A stretch of DNA of 30,515 nucleotides, taken from B1Sed10-231 sp046483385 (GTDB lineage: Bacteria > Planctomycetota > Brocadiia > SM23-32). The notes below the pieces were generated by a model, which ran no database searches, was not told the origin of the DNA, and saw nothing but the letters and a program-made list of their open reading frames with translations. The stretch spans positions 1-30,515 of the forward strand of contig JAWODG010000043.1 in NCBI GenBank assembly GCA_046483385.1, in the 5' to 3' direction. A program made the position numbers and the translations under genes. This document shows, in pieces, positions 6,331-14,510 of this stretch. Numbering within the stretch: position 1 is the stretch's first letter; the number at the start of each line of letters is the position of its first letter.

Positions 6331-7056
6331 GTGAATCCGAAATACAGCGCCGATGAGCTGAAGGCTATGAAGAGGGCGGCCGCGGAAGAGGCGGTCGAGG
6401 CGGTCGAGTCCGGGATGGTCGTCGGGCTGGGGCACGGCAGCACGACCTGGTTCGCCATCCGCCGCATCGGGGAGTTGCTGGCCAACGGCAGCCTTCGCAA
6501 CGTCCGAGGCGTGCCGTGCTCCAGCCGGGTGCGCAAGGACGCCGAGGAGTTCGGCGTGCCGCTGGTGACGCTGGAGGAGGAGCCGGTCGTTGACCTGACC
6601 ATCGACGGGGCCGACGAGGTGGACGACGAGCTGAACCTCATCAAGGGAGGTGGCGGAGCGCTCCTGCGGGAGAAGGTTGTAGCACAGGCCAGCCGGCGGG
6701 AGATAATCGTGGTGGACGAGAGCAAGCTCTCTCCGGCGCTCGGGACCGGCTTCGCTCTGCCGGTGGAGGTGGTGCGCTTCGCCCGGCGACCGGAGGAGGA
6801 GTTCCTGGTTTCCCTGGGCGCGGATGTCTCGGTGCGGCGGCACGAGGACGGGAAGTTGTTCCTTACCGACCAGGGGAACGTCATCCTGGACTGCGGCTTC
6901 GGTCCCATCGAGGACCCGGCCCGCCTGGCCGAGCGCCTGGAGATGCGGGCGGGCATCATGGCGCACGGCTTGTTCCTGGGGCTGGCCTCGGAGGCCCTGG
7001 TCGGCGGGCCCGACGGAGTGCGACGGTTGGAGCCTCCCATGGGTGGCGTGCACTGA
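6331..7056 (+). CDS. rpiA: Ribose-5-phosphate isomerase A
   Basis: Cytoplasmic enzyme of the non-oxidative pentose phosphate pathway that interconverts ribose 5-phosphate and ribulose 5-phosphate. From the GTG at 6331 the protein has 241 aa, close to the usual 220-235. Family motifs are complete: the phosphate-binding GLGHGSTT (32-39), DGADEVD (92-98) and KGGGGALLREK (105-115). D92, D95, K105 and E114 have exactly the spacing of E. coli D81, D84, K94 and E103, so it should be active. The start was chosen because upstream in-frame codons run into a hairpin element and give no family homology; GGAGAGG (6314-6320) lies 10 nt before the GTG. Confidence 0.94.
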   Translation: MNPKYSADELKAMKRAAAEEAVEAVESGMVVGLGHGSTTWFAIRRIGELLANGSLRNVRGVPCSSRVRKDAEEFGVPLVTLEEEPVVDLTIDGADEVDDELNLIKGGGGALLREKVVAQASRREIIVVDESKLSPALGTGFALPVEVVRFARRPEEEFLVSLGADVSVRRHEDGKLFLTDQGNVILDCGFGPIEDPARLAERLEMRAGIMAHGLFLGLASEALVGGPDGVRRLEPPMGGVH

Positions 7057-7078
7057 GCGGCATCGTGCCGGCATTTGG

Positions 7079-7107
7079 TTGTCGCGACCGGCCCGGTGCG
7101 CTACACT
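7079..7107 (+). promoter_or_regulatory. Promoter of the epimerase operon
   Basis: TTGTCG (7079-7084) and TACACT (7102-7107) are separated by 17 bp, in the 99-bp gap after rpiA. The leader would be about 42 nt and includes the Shine-Dalgarno GAGGAGG (7142-7148). Confidence 0.55.
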
Positions 7108-7155
7108 TTGCGTTCTCTGCCTTGGTCCTTCAACTCGCTGTGAGGAGGTGGCGAA

Positions 7156-8097
7156 TTGGCGACTTACGTCGTGACGGGGGGCGCCGGTTTTATCGGCTCC
7201 AACATTGTGTCCCGATTGGTTGAGGACGGCCAGGAAGTACGGGCCATCGACGACCTGTCCACCGGACGCGGGATCAACCTGGACGGCCTGCGCGACGTGG
7301 TGACGGTCTATGACGGCAGCGTCTGCGACGCCGGGCTGCTGCGCAAGGCATTCGAAGACGCCGATTACGTCCTGCATCAGGCCGCGCTGGCCAGCGTACA
7401 GCGTTCCGTGGAAAGCCCCATCGAGACCAACAGGGTCAACGTGGAGGGCACGCTGCAGGTGCTGGAGGCCGCCCGGGAGTCCGGAGTGCGTCGGGTGGTG
7501 TACGCATCGAGCAGTTCCGTCTACGGAGACGCCCCCGAGTTACCAAAGCACGAGGATATGAAGCCCCAGCCCAAGAGTCCCTACGCGGTCAGCAAGCTGG
7601 GCGGGGAGCACTACTGTTGCGTTTACAGCGAGGTGTTCGGCCTCGAGACGGTGTCGTTGCGCTACTTCAACGTGTTCGGCCCGCGGCAGGACCCGGCCAG
7701 CCAGTACGCGGCCGTCATCCCCATCTTCGTGCGGCGCATGCTGTCCGGCGAGAGTCCGCAGGTCTACGGCGACGGCGAGCAGTCGCGGGACTTTACCTAC
7801 GTTGACAACGTGGTGCAGGCAAACCTGCTGGCGGCCACCGCGGAAGGCGCCGGCGGGGCCGTCTGCAACGTGGGCTGCGGCGAGAGATACACGCTGAATG
7901 AACTTATCGAGCTTCTGCAGGACCTCATCGGGTCTCCGGTGGACCCGGAGTACGGCCCCAAGCGCGCCGGTGACGTCAAGCACTCCCTGGCGGACATCAC
8001 CCGGGCCTGGGAAGTGCTGGGCTACGAGCCGGACGTCGATTTCCGGGAGGGCCTGCGCCGGACCGTCGAGTGGTACAGAGAGCAGTTGAGTCAGTAG
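7156..8097 (+). CDS. NAD-dependent nucleotide-sugar epimerase (extended SDR)
   Basis: Short-chain dehydrogenase/reductase of the extended (GalE/WbpP-like) type that probably epimerises a UDP-hexose or UDP-N-acetylhexosamine at C4. The NAD-binding loop TGGAGFIGS is at 7-15. The catalytic serine lies in the ASSSSVYG stretch (118-124) and the YAVSK catalytic pair is Y143/K147. The segment 'SLRYFNVFGPRQDP' and the following substrate-binding half resemble WbpP/UDP-GlcNAc 4-epimerases more than GalE, but the substrate is not settled. The start is a TTG at 7156, supported by GAGGAGG 7 nt upstream and by the Rossmann strand starting at residue 3. It heads the run of genes to 13815 and has its own promoter. 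Confidence 0.88.
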   Translation: MATYVVTGGAGFIGSNIVSRLVEDGQEVRAIDDLSTGRGINLDGLRDVVTVYDGSVCDAGLLRKAFEDADYVLHQAALASVQRSVESPIETNRVNVEGTLQVLEAARESGVRRVVYASSSSVYGDAPELPKHEDMKPQPKSPYAVSKLGGEHYCCVYSEVFGLETVSLRYFNVFGPRQDPASQYAAVIPIFVRRMLSGESPQVYGDGEQSRDFTYVDNVVQANLLAATAEGAGGAVCNVGCGERYTLNELIELLQDLIGSPVDPEYGPKRAGDVKHSLADITRAWEVLGYEPDVDFREGLRRTVEWYREQLSQ

Positions 8098-8140
8098 CTC
8101 CGCCCCGGTGGCGTCCCATGAGTCCTTTCCACAGGCAGCC

Positions 8141-10018
8141 ATGAACGAAGAGACCAAACACGAACCCGTCGGAGCGCAACGCGAGGTCGCCGCCCTGTTT
8201 CTGCTGTTGCTGGTTGCGGCGGGCATGGCGGTGGTCCTCGGCTGGGGTCGGTTGGCTGGTGGCTCGGCCTCCGCTGCCGAGGGCGGGCAGGCACCGCAGG
8301 CGGTGGGGTTTTTGCCGGCCGAGGGCGGGCAGTGGTCGGTGAGCCTGACACGGGAAGAGCGGGAATGCCTGATGAACGCGTTCTTCGACACGTTTACGGC
8401 TCTGAAGGCCGGGGAGGAGCCGGCCGAGGCCGACTGCGGTGTCGCCATAGACGCCCCCGTGTTCGTTACAGCCTATGGGCCGGACGGCGTTCGTGTGCGA
8501 GCGCAGGCCCGGCGGAAGGGTCTGGCGCAGAGCGTCCGGGCCGCGGCGTATGATGCTTTCGAGACGGCCGGTTCGGACCTGGAGGTCGACTCGCTGCGGG
8601 TGCGCATTGACATCCTGACCGACGCGCGGCCCATGCCACCCCTGAAACGGCTGGTCTTTGCCGAGCAGGGCATCGACCGCCCGTTCGGCCTTGCCGCCGA
8701 AGGGGAGGAGGGCCGGACTTACCTGCTGCCGTCCGATTTGCCCGCCATGAGCCTGGGCGGACACGTGGACATGATGCGCGTGGCCTGCCGGCAGGCCGGC
8801 CTTCAACCTCAGGCATGGCGCTACGGCAAGGTGGAGATGTGGCGGCTGGAGGCGACCGGGTTTATCAACGACACCCCCGGCAGCCGGCGCGTGCTGCCCA
8901 GTCCGCGAGGGCTGGTTCCGATCGGGGAGGCCGACCTGCCGCGCCTGTTGCGCGCCTGCTCGCTGGCGTCCGGCTACCTGTCACACACGATGGACGAGGC
9001 GGGGGCCTTCCTCATGTACATGGACTGTTCGGCCGGTCTGCGGGGCGGCTGCGAGAGTCTGGTGCTGGAGCTGGATGCCGCGGCGGCACTGGGCGCGCTG
9101 GCCGAACTGAGGGCGGGCGAGAAGCTGCTCGACGCCTGCCACAGCGCCCTGTCCTACGGGATCCACTTCACCAACACGGCCGAGCGCGATCCGCGGCTGG
9201 CCTTCACCAGCAAGTCGGAGGTCTGCCACGAGGCGTGGGAGATGGAGGAGACGGCCCAACTGCTGGAAGGACTCTGCCGCTATCGCGCCGCCAGCGGCCA
9301 CACCGAGACCGACCCATGGATACGGAGCACGGCCGATTTCTTACTGTCCGTGCAGGGCGAGGACGGCACGTTCGCGCTGAAATACGACCCTGAGAGTGGC
9401 GAGGGCACGACGCCGGAGCGTGGCTATAACCGCATCGTGGCGCAGTCCCGCGGGGCACTGGCGCTGGCGCTGGCTTACCGCGAACTTGATCGGGCGGAGT
9501 ATCTGCGGGGGGCGCAGCAGGCGCTTGACCCGCTGATCGACCGACAGCATGATTACTCCCACGACGAGGCCCGATGGGTGGTCTCCGCGCTGGTGGAACT
9601 GGATGAGTTCCTGCCCGACCCGCGCTATGCCGCGTGGGCGGAGCGGGTGGCGTCCCAACGGCGGGAGGTCCAACTGACGGAGGATTCAGCGCCGGCCGAC
9701 GATCTTGTGGGAGCTGCGCTGGCGGGGCTGCCCTCTCGAAGTGCCGTCACGGCGGACGACCTCGTCGTATTTGCCGGTGCTTGTGCGATGGGTCTCGGAG
9801 AGGACAACCGGGCCGCGGCGGAGCGGGCGGCGCGCTACCTGATGAGGCTCCAGATGCTGCCGGAGAACACCTACTACCTGGCGGATGCCGCGGGTTGCCG
9901 CGGCGGGTTCCGTGAGCTTCCGGGCACCAACGTCATCCGCCTGCCCACCGTGGCAGCGACCCTGCGGGGGCTGGTGCTCCTGACCGAATACCGCCTGCGG
10001 AGCCGCACGGATGATTGA
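8141..10018 (+). CDS. Membrane-anchored AMMECR1-like / alpha-barrel fusion protein
   Basis: A 625-aa protein. Residues 1-16 are polar, 17-36 form a single membrane anchor or uncleaved signal, and the rest should lie outside the cytoplasm. Residues about 68-243 look like a divergent AMMECR1 domain. There is a 'VFVTAYGPDG' strand, the 'LEVDSLRVRIDIL' strand, and in particular YLLPSDLP...ACRQAGLQPQAW...EMWRLEATGF, which parallels the family's LLPQV...CRKAGL..DAW...LYRFEA ending. The hallmark LRGCIG loop is absent. Residues about 265-620 are helical and rich in aromatic/acidic turns (HEAWEMEET, GYNRIVAQSRGALALAL), resembling six-hairpin glycosidase or alpha/alpha-toroid domains. The ATG at 8141 is preferred over the GTG at 8108. 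It overlaps the next gene by 8 nt. The reaction is unknown. Confidence 0.7.
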   Translation: MNEETKHEPVGAQREVAALFLLLLVAAGMAVVLGWGRLAGGSASAAEGGQAPQAVGFLPAEGGQWSVSLTREERECLMNAFFDTFTALKAGEEPAEADCGVAIDAPVFVTAYGPDGVRVRAQARRKGLAQSVRAAAYDAFETAGSDLEVDSLRVRIDILTDARPMPPLKRLVFAEQGIDRPFGLAAEGEEGRTYLLPSDLPAMSLGGHVDMMRVACRQAGLQPQAWRYGKVEMWRLEATGFINDTPGSRRVLPSPRGLVPIGEADLPRLLRACSLASGYLSHTMDEAGAFLMYMDCSAGLRGGCESLVLELDAAAALGALAELRAGEKLLDACHSALSYGIHFTNTAERDPRLAFTSKSEVCHEAWEMEETAQLLEGLCRYRAASGHTETDPWIRSTADFLLSVQGEDGTFALKYDPESGEGTTPERGYNRIVAQSRGALALALAYRELDRAEYLRGAQQALDPLIDRQHDYSHDEARWVVSALVELDEFLPDPRYAAWAERVASQRREVQLTEDSAPADDLVGAALAGLPSRSAVTADDLVVFAGACAMGLGEDNRAAAERAARYLMRLQMLPENTYYLADAAGCRGGFRELPGTNVIRLPTVAATLRGLVLLTEYRLRSRTDD

Positions 10019-10490
10019 GAAGGCTCGCATCGACGACCCGCCGGACATCGTCGCGCTTGTCAACCGTTATGCTTCGCGCGAGCTGATGCTGCCGCGGTCC
10101 CTGAACGATATATACGAGAATTTGAGGGACTTCTTTGTCTGGCGGGAGGACTCCGAGGTGCTCGGCTGCGTGGCGCTGCACGTGAGCTGGCAGGGATTGG
10201 GCGAGATACGGAGCCTGGCCGTGGCGCAGAAGGCACAGGGGCGGGGCATCGGACGGCAGCTGGTGGAGAGCTGCCTGCGGGAGGCCGACGAACTGGGCAT
10301 GGCGCGCGTGTTCGTGCTTACCTACGTGCCCGAGTTCTTCGCCCGGTTCGGGTTCGAGCGCTATCCCAAGGAGAACCTGCCCCACAAGATATGGGCCGAC
10401 TGCCTGAACTGCCCCAAGTTCCCGGACTGCGACGAGGTGGCTATGATACTGGAGATGGAAGAAAGGGGCGATTCCGGTGAGCGCGGATGA
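10011..10490 (+). CDS. GNAT acetyltransferase, N-acetylglutamate synthase-like
   Basis: A 159-aa single-domain GCN5-related N-acetyltransferase. The acetyl-CoA pyrophosphate loop is QGRGIG (76-81), preceded by the beta-4 strand EIRSLAVAQ. The following FFARFGFERYPKENLPHKIW and the C-terminal CLNCPKFPDCDEVAM (four cysteines between 131 and 140) are typical, to my knowledge, of short ArgA-like N-acetylglutamate synthases that start arginine synthesis in deltaproteobacteria and other phyla. The substrate L-glutamate is therefore likely but not proven. The ATG at 10011 lies inside the end of the upstream gene. The gene overlaps the next by 14 nt, so translation is probably coupled. No other arginine gene is nearby. 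Confidence 0.8.
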   Translation: MIEKARIDDPPDIVALVNRYASRELMLPRSLNDIYENLRDFFVWREDSEVLGCVALHVSWQGLGEIRSLAVAQKAQGRGIGRQLVESCLREADELGMARVFVLTYVPEFFARFGFERYPKENLPHKIWADCLNCPKFPDCDEVAMILEMEERGDSGERG

Positions 10491-13400
10491 AGACCCCCGG
10501 ATCCGCGACCAGGACATCCGTGAGCGCATCATCCACGGGACGGGCCGCTCGATGCTGGTGGAAGCCGCGGCGGGGACCGGCAAGACCACGCTGATGGTGG
10601 ACCGCATCCTGCAGGGCATACGGGAAGGCAGCCTGCGCCTGCCGGAGACGGTGGCCATCACCTTCACCGAGAAGGCGGCGGGCGAGCTGGAAGAGCGCGT
10701 GCGCGAGCGGCTGGCCGCGGAACTGAACCGGCCGGATACGCCGCCTGACCAACGGAACCGGCTCCAGCGAGCCACCGAGGAACTGGACCGGGCCCATATC
10801 TCCACCATCCATGCGTTCTGCGCTCAACTGCTCCGCGAGCGACCCGCCGAGGCCGGCGTGGATCCCGCCTTTGAGGTGTTGGACGGGACCGGCGCTGAAC
10901 TGCTGCGCCGAGAGTGCTGGCGCGACTGGATAGACGAGCAGGCCGCCGGGGACGCGCCGACCCTCGTCGAGGCCCTCCGCGCCGACGTCAGTTCCGAGCA
11001 ACTGAGGGCGCTGGCGGACGAACTGGCCGCCGCGCCCGAGCTGCTGGAGATGGAATCCTTCCGCCTGCCTCGGGCGGAGGTGGACGTTGACGAGTGTGTG
11101 GGCCAACTGGCGAGGACTGTCGACGAAGTCCATAAGGCCTGCACTGAGTTCATGCGGGGGAACGGCAATTCGGTATCGCGCTCGCTGCGCGACGTCTCCG
11201 CGCGGATGGCGGAGGAAGCCGACGCGGGCCAGATGCGGCGGCTGGCCTACGAGGCGGCCGGCATCGACGTGGAGACGGCCCTGAAAAGCTTCGGGAACGA
11301 CCGGGACGAAGTCAGGCCGACCTTCGAGGCTTTTGTCGAGCAGGCCCGGCGGGTGGCGGAAGCCCTGGCGGCGGACGTCTTTGACTGGATGGGCGGCTTC
11401 GTGCGCTACTACACCGAGGTGAAGGCGGAGCGCTCCGCGCTGGACTTTCAGGACCTCCTCCTGCTGACGGCCCGCATGCTGCGGGAGAGGCCGGAGGTCC
11501 GGCGCTACTTCCAGCGGCGCTTCAAAGCATTCTTCGTGGACGAGTTCCAGGATACCGATCCCCTCCAGGCCGAACTCATCGCCTACCTCTGCGAAGTACC
11601 GGACGGTGCGGCTCGGCGGATGTCCGAGGTGCAGTTACGCGACGGGGCGCTTCTCGCCGTCGGGGACCCCAAGCAGTCCATATACCGCTTCCGACGCGCG
11701 GACGTGCAGGTTTACGAGGAGTTCAAGAAGCTCTTCGGACCGGACGGCACGGAGCATATCTACTGCAACTTCCGCTCCGTCTCGCCGCTTCTGGGTTGGT
11801 TCAACGGCGTATTCGAAAGGGTCTTCCAGGCGCCGCCCGAGGACGGCGTCTATCAAGCCGAGCACGTGCCGCTGGAGGCCGGCCTGGAGGAGCAGCGCAC
11901 GGCGGGACCGGCCGTGGTCGCGCTCTGCCCCGACCCCGACGAGGAGGTCGATAGCTGGAACGCGGGCCCTTCGCGACTGCACGAGGCTCACTATCTGGCC
12001 CGCACGGTCCGCATGGCGGTGGACGGTGACCTGCAACTGCCGGGGGCGCCCGAGGACCTTTCCTACGGCAAGTTCGCCTTCCTGTTCCGCGCGCTGACCA
12101 ACGTGGACATCTACGAGGAGGCGCTGGAGGCCCGGGGTATCCCCTACCGGGTTCTGGGCGGGAAGCACTTCTACAAGCGCAGCCAGACGGTGGAGACTCT
12201 GTCCCTCCTGCGCGCCGTGGACGACCCCCTCGACCACGTCTCCATCGTGGCGGCGCTCAGAAGCAGCTACTTCGGGCTCAGCGACGAGGACCTGCTGCGC
12301 TACCGGGAGAGCGGCGGCCTGTGGAATTACCTGCGGCCGGGTACGGACGAGGGCCCGGTGGCGGAGGCTATGCGGCTTCTTTCGGAGTGGCACAACTCGC
12401 GAAACCGTGTGGCGCCACACGTCCTGCTGCAGCGGATGTTCGACCAGACGAGGGCGCCGGCGGCCTACCGGCTCAAACCGGCAGGCGAGCAACGCGCGGC
12501 CACCCTCCAGCAATTGCGGCGACGCGTGCGGTCGCTCAGCAAGGCCGCGCGAACCTTCGGCGCCGTGGTGCGGTACCTCAGCTCGATAGAGGAGTCGCAG
12601 CTCTCCGAGGAGGAATCCAGTTCAGTCGAGCCGGGCGACGAGTTCGTCCAGTTGCTGTCAATGCACAAAGCGAAGGGGCTTGAGTTCCCCGTGGTGGCCC
12701 TGCCCGACCTTTCCCGGCGGTTCGGCGGTGGGGGAGGCAAGCCAGCGCTGCTTTTCGATCGACAAACCGGCGAGGTGGCCGTGCGGGTGACCGGGGGCGT
12801 GCGGACGCGGAACTACGGAGACCTGCTTGCGATCGAGCAGGGGAGCGAACTGGCGGAGTTGCGCCGATTGTTCTACGTGGCCTGCACGCGGGCCGAAAAC
12901 ACGCTGGTGCTGCCACTGCATTGGTATGTCAAAAGCCAAGTGGGCTTCCAGGAGGTCCTCAACGAGACCGGGCTGCTCGCCGACCCCGGTGAAGTGCCAT
13001 ACGGCCGGGCACAGGGCGGCGTGCACTACATCGACTCCCGGGGATGGAGCGAGCAGATTGACGTCACCGCCCGACGGCGGGGAATTCCCGAGCAGGTGCC
13101 CGAAGAGGCCGAACCCCTGCTTGAACGGCGCGCGCAATGGCAGGCCCGGCACGAACAGCGCGCGGGTCGGGCGTCCCGTGGACTGCGCTTCGTCCGGCCG
13201 AGTTACCTGGACCATCACGGCGCGCCCGGGCCGGCCGAAGTGCCCACCGGCGAGGGACCGGCGGGGCGCGAGTTCGGCACACTGTTCCATAACTTGATGC
13301 GGCTGATTCCGTTGGACGGCGGCGCGCCGGACGAAGCGGCGGTACGAGGGCTGGCGTCCATCGAGGCCGCTGAACTCGGGCTTGACGACGAGGCGGCGCG

Positions 13401-13815
13401 GGAGGCGGCGCGGCTGGCCGGGCAGGCATTGGAGACGCCGGAGTTGCGAGACCTGCTCGCTTCGGCCGAAAGTGTGGCCCGCGAGGTACCGTTCACGGTC
13501 CCGATCGATGAACTCCCCGTGAGTTCCCCGGAGGACGCGTTCGTCGAGGGCAGCATAGACCTGCTGGTCAGGACGGGCGCACGGACCGTCGTGCTCGACT
13601 ACAAGACGGACCAAACCCCCGAGCCGGCGCGGTACTGGCCGCAGGTGGCACTCTACGCGCTGGCCGCACAGGCGGCGGGCCAGGCCGGACGGGACGTCGA
13701 ACTGGTCCTCTTTTTCGTCAGGCACGGGGAACTCCACCACCGCCCGCTGGACGACGAGGCCCGAACTCAAGTGGACGAGTTGATATACGGTTCGCTGCAG
13801 CGCGAGCGCTGCTGA
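10477..13815 (+). CDS. AddA/RecB-type UvrD-family helicase-nuclease
   Basis: A 1112-aa ATP-dependent helicase fused to a PD-(D/E)XK nuclease, the layout of AddA (RexA)/RecB subunits that process double-strand DNA ends for recombination. Helicase motifs run in order: motif I AAAGTGKTT (about 30-38), Ia AITFTEKAA, Ib STIHAFCAQLLRERP, II VDEFQDTDPLQ (about 354), III GDPKQSIYRFRRADV, IV NFRS, V MHKAKGLEFPVV and VI RRLFYVACTRAEN. The C-terminal nuclease shows GTLFHNLM, the VLDYKTDQ core (about 1040) and QVALYALAA. All catalytic residues appear present. The GTG at 10477 has GAAAGGGG 8 nt upstream and overlaps the GNAT gene. The usual partner AddB is not adjacent, so I give no symbol. Confidence 0.92.
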   Translation: MSADEDPRIRDQDIRERIIHGTGRSMLVEAAAGTGKTTLMVDRILQGIREGSLRLPETVAITFTEKAAGELEERVRERLAAELNRPDTPPDQRNRLQRATEELDRAHISTIHAFCAQLLRERPAEAGVDPAFEVLDGTGAELLRRECWRDWIDEQAAGDAPTLVEALRADVSSEQLRALADELAAAPELLEMESFRLPRAEVDVDECVGQLARTVDEVHKACTEFMRGNGNSVSRSLRDVSARMAEEADAGQMRRLAYEAAGIDVETALKSFGNDRDEVRPTFEAFVEQARRVAEALAADVFDWMGGFVRYYTEVKAERSALDFQDLLLLTARMLRERPEVRRYFQRRFKAFFVDEFQDTDPLQAELIAYLCEVPDGAARRMSEVQLRDGALLAVGDPKQSIYRFRRADVQVYEEFKKLFGPDGTEHIYCNFRSVSPLLGWFNGVFERVFQAPPEDGVYQAEHVPLEAGLEEQRTAGPAVVALCPDPDEEVDSWNAGPSRLHEAHYLARTVRMAVDGDLQLPGAPEDLSYGKFAFLFRALTNVDIYEEALEARGIPYRVLGGKHFYKRSQTVETLSLLRAVDDPLDHVSIVAALRSSYFGLSDEDLLRYRESGGLWNYLRPGTDEGPVAEAMRLLSEWHNSRNRVAPHVLLQRMFDQTRAPAAYRLKPAGEQRAATLQQLRRRVRSLSKAARTFGAVVRYLSSIEESQLSEEESSSVEPGDEFVQLLSMHKAKGLEFPVVALPDLSRRFGGGGGKPALLFDRQTGEVAVRVTGGVRTRNYGDLLAIEQGSELAELRRLFYVACTRAENTLVLPLHWYVKSQVGFQEVLNETGLLADPGEVPYGRAQGGVHYIDSRGWSEQIDVTARRRGIPEQVPEEAEPLLERRAQWQARHEQRAGRASRGLRFVRPSYLDHHGAPGPAEVPTGEGPAGREFGTLFHNLMRLIPLDGGAPDEAAVRGLASIEAAELGLDDEAAREAARLAGQALETPELRDLLASAESVAREVPFTVPIDELPVSSPEDAFVEGSIDLLVRTGARTVVLDYKTDQTPEPARYWPQVALYALAAQAAGQAGRDVELVLFFVRHGELHHRPLDDEARTQVDELIYGSLQRERC

Positions 13816-13831
13816 GGGGGGCGGACCGTGT

Positions 13832-14365
13832 TCAGATCGACATTGCCTGGCGCATCATCTCCGCCAGCCGTGCGGGCAGCGCGTCGCGGTTCTCCCGTAT
13901 TATCTGCACTACCTTCGTGTCTTGCCGCTCGCGTATCCGGTCGGTCACGGAACCCCGCCCGACGTGCATCGTGCCCAGGACGGGTATGTCGGCTTCGACC
14001 ACCTCCAGGAGGGCGTCCACGAACGCATCGCAGGCCAGCTCCATTTTGCCTGCCTCGTCCACCACTGCCGGAGTGCCTTCCCGTATGGCTCGGCGCAGGG
14101 CAGTGACCGCTATGCGTTCCACGGCGTCGACGTCCACGCGGTACTTGCTGACGCGCACATGGGAATCGAAATCGACGTGGGCCATCACGGCCCCTTCACC
14201 GTCGAGGGCGTCGATGCGAAAGCCCACACGCCGCCCGTTCTCCCGCATCTCACCGGTGGTGAAGCCGTTCACCGGCATATCCAGCAGCTTCAGAGTTCCC
14301 TCGATGGCGGTGGTCTTGCCCACTCCGGGCCGGCCGGTGATGAACACGTTACGCGGGGGCGTCAT
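13832..14365 (-). CDS. THEP1-family nucleoside triphosphatase
   Basis: A 177-aa P-loop protein of the NTPase_1/THEP1 family (nucleoside-triphosphatases first described in thermophiles, also present in animals; physiological role unclear). Walker A is GRPGVGKT (11-18), and the Walker B region is VVDEAGKMEL (101-110), the family signature (D/E)E(I/A)GKME. The region GFTTGEMRENGRRVGFRI (33-51) is also characteristic. I chose the ATG at 14365: it follows GAGG at a spacing of 8 nt, and the P-loop strand starts at residue 6. A GTG/ATG further upstream would add 16 unrelated residues. The gene is convergent with the helicase gene (16 bp between stops) and divergent from the following lipoprotein gene, with its own promoter. 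Confidence 0.88.
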   Translation of the reverse strand: MTPPRNVFITGRPGVGKTTAIEGTLKLLDMPVNGFTTGEMRENGRRVGFRIDALDGEGAVMAHVDFDSHVRVSKYRVDVDAVERIAVTALRRAIREGTPAVVDEAGKMELACDAFVDALLEVVEADIPVLGTMHVGRGSVTDRIRERQDTKVVQIIRENRDALPARLAEMMRQAMSI

Positions 14366-14413
14366 AGCGTTGCCTCGATCGATTGACGTTTGAGCCACGG
14401 GGCACTCTATCAC

Positions 14414-14441
14414 ATTGTACGAGGCCTGTGCGCTGCGGCAA
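14414..14441 (-). promoter_or_regulatory. Promoter of the THEP1 NTPase gene
   Basis: On the minus strand TTGCCG (14441-14436) and TACAAT (14419-14414) are separated by 16 bp. Transcription would start about 40 nt before the ATG. Confidence 0.5.
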
Positions 14442-14449
14442 ACTCAGGC

Positions 14450-14479
14450 TTGTGGCCGGCAGCGGAGCGAGGATACAAT
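14450..14479 (+). promoter_or_regulatory. Promoter of the glycine-zipper lipoprotein gene
   Basis: TTGTGG (14450-14455) and TACAAT (14474-14479) are separated by 18 bp. Transcription would start near 14486, downstream of the ATG at 14478, which supports the ATG at 14511 as the true start. Confidence 0.5.
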
Positions 14480-14510
14480 GAAGGGAACGGGACTTTGCAG
14501 GGGCATCGCG

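Noticed and set aside
5404..7377. 657-codon minus-strand frame across the mutase N-terminus, rpiA and the epimerase start
   Set aside because: It crosses a promoter region and hairpin element and has no recognisable family. The genes on the other frames are well supported.
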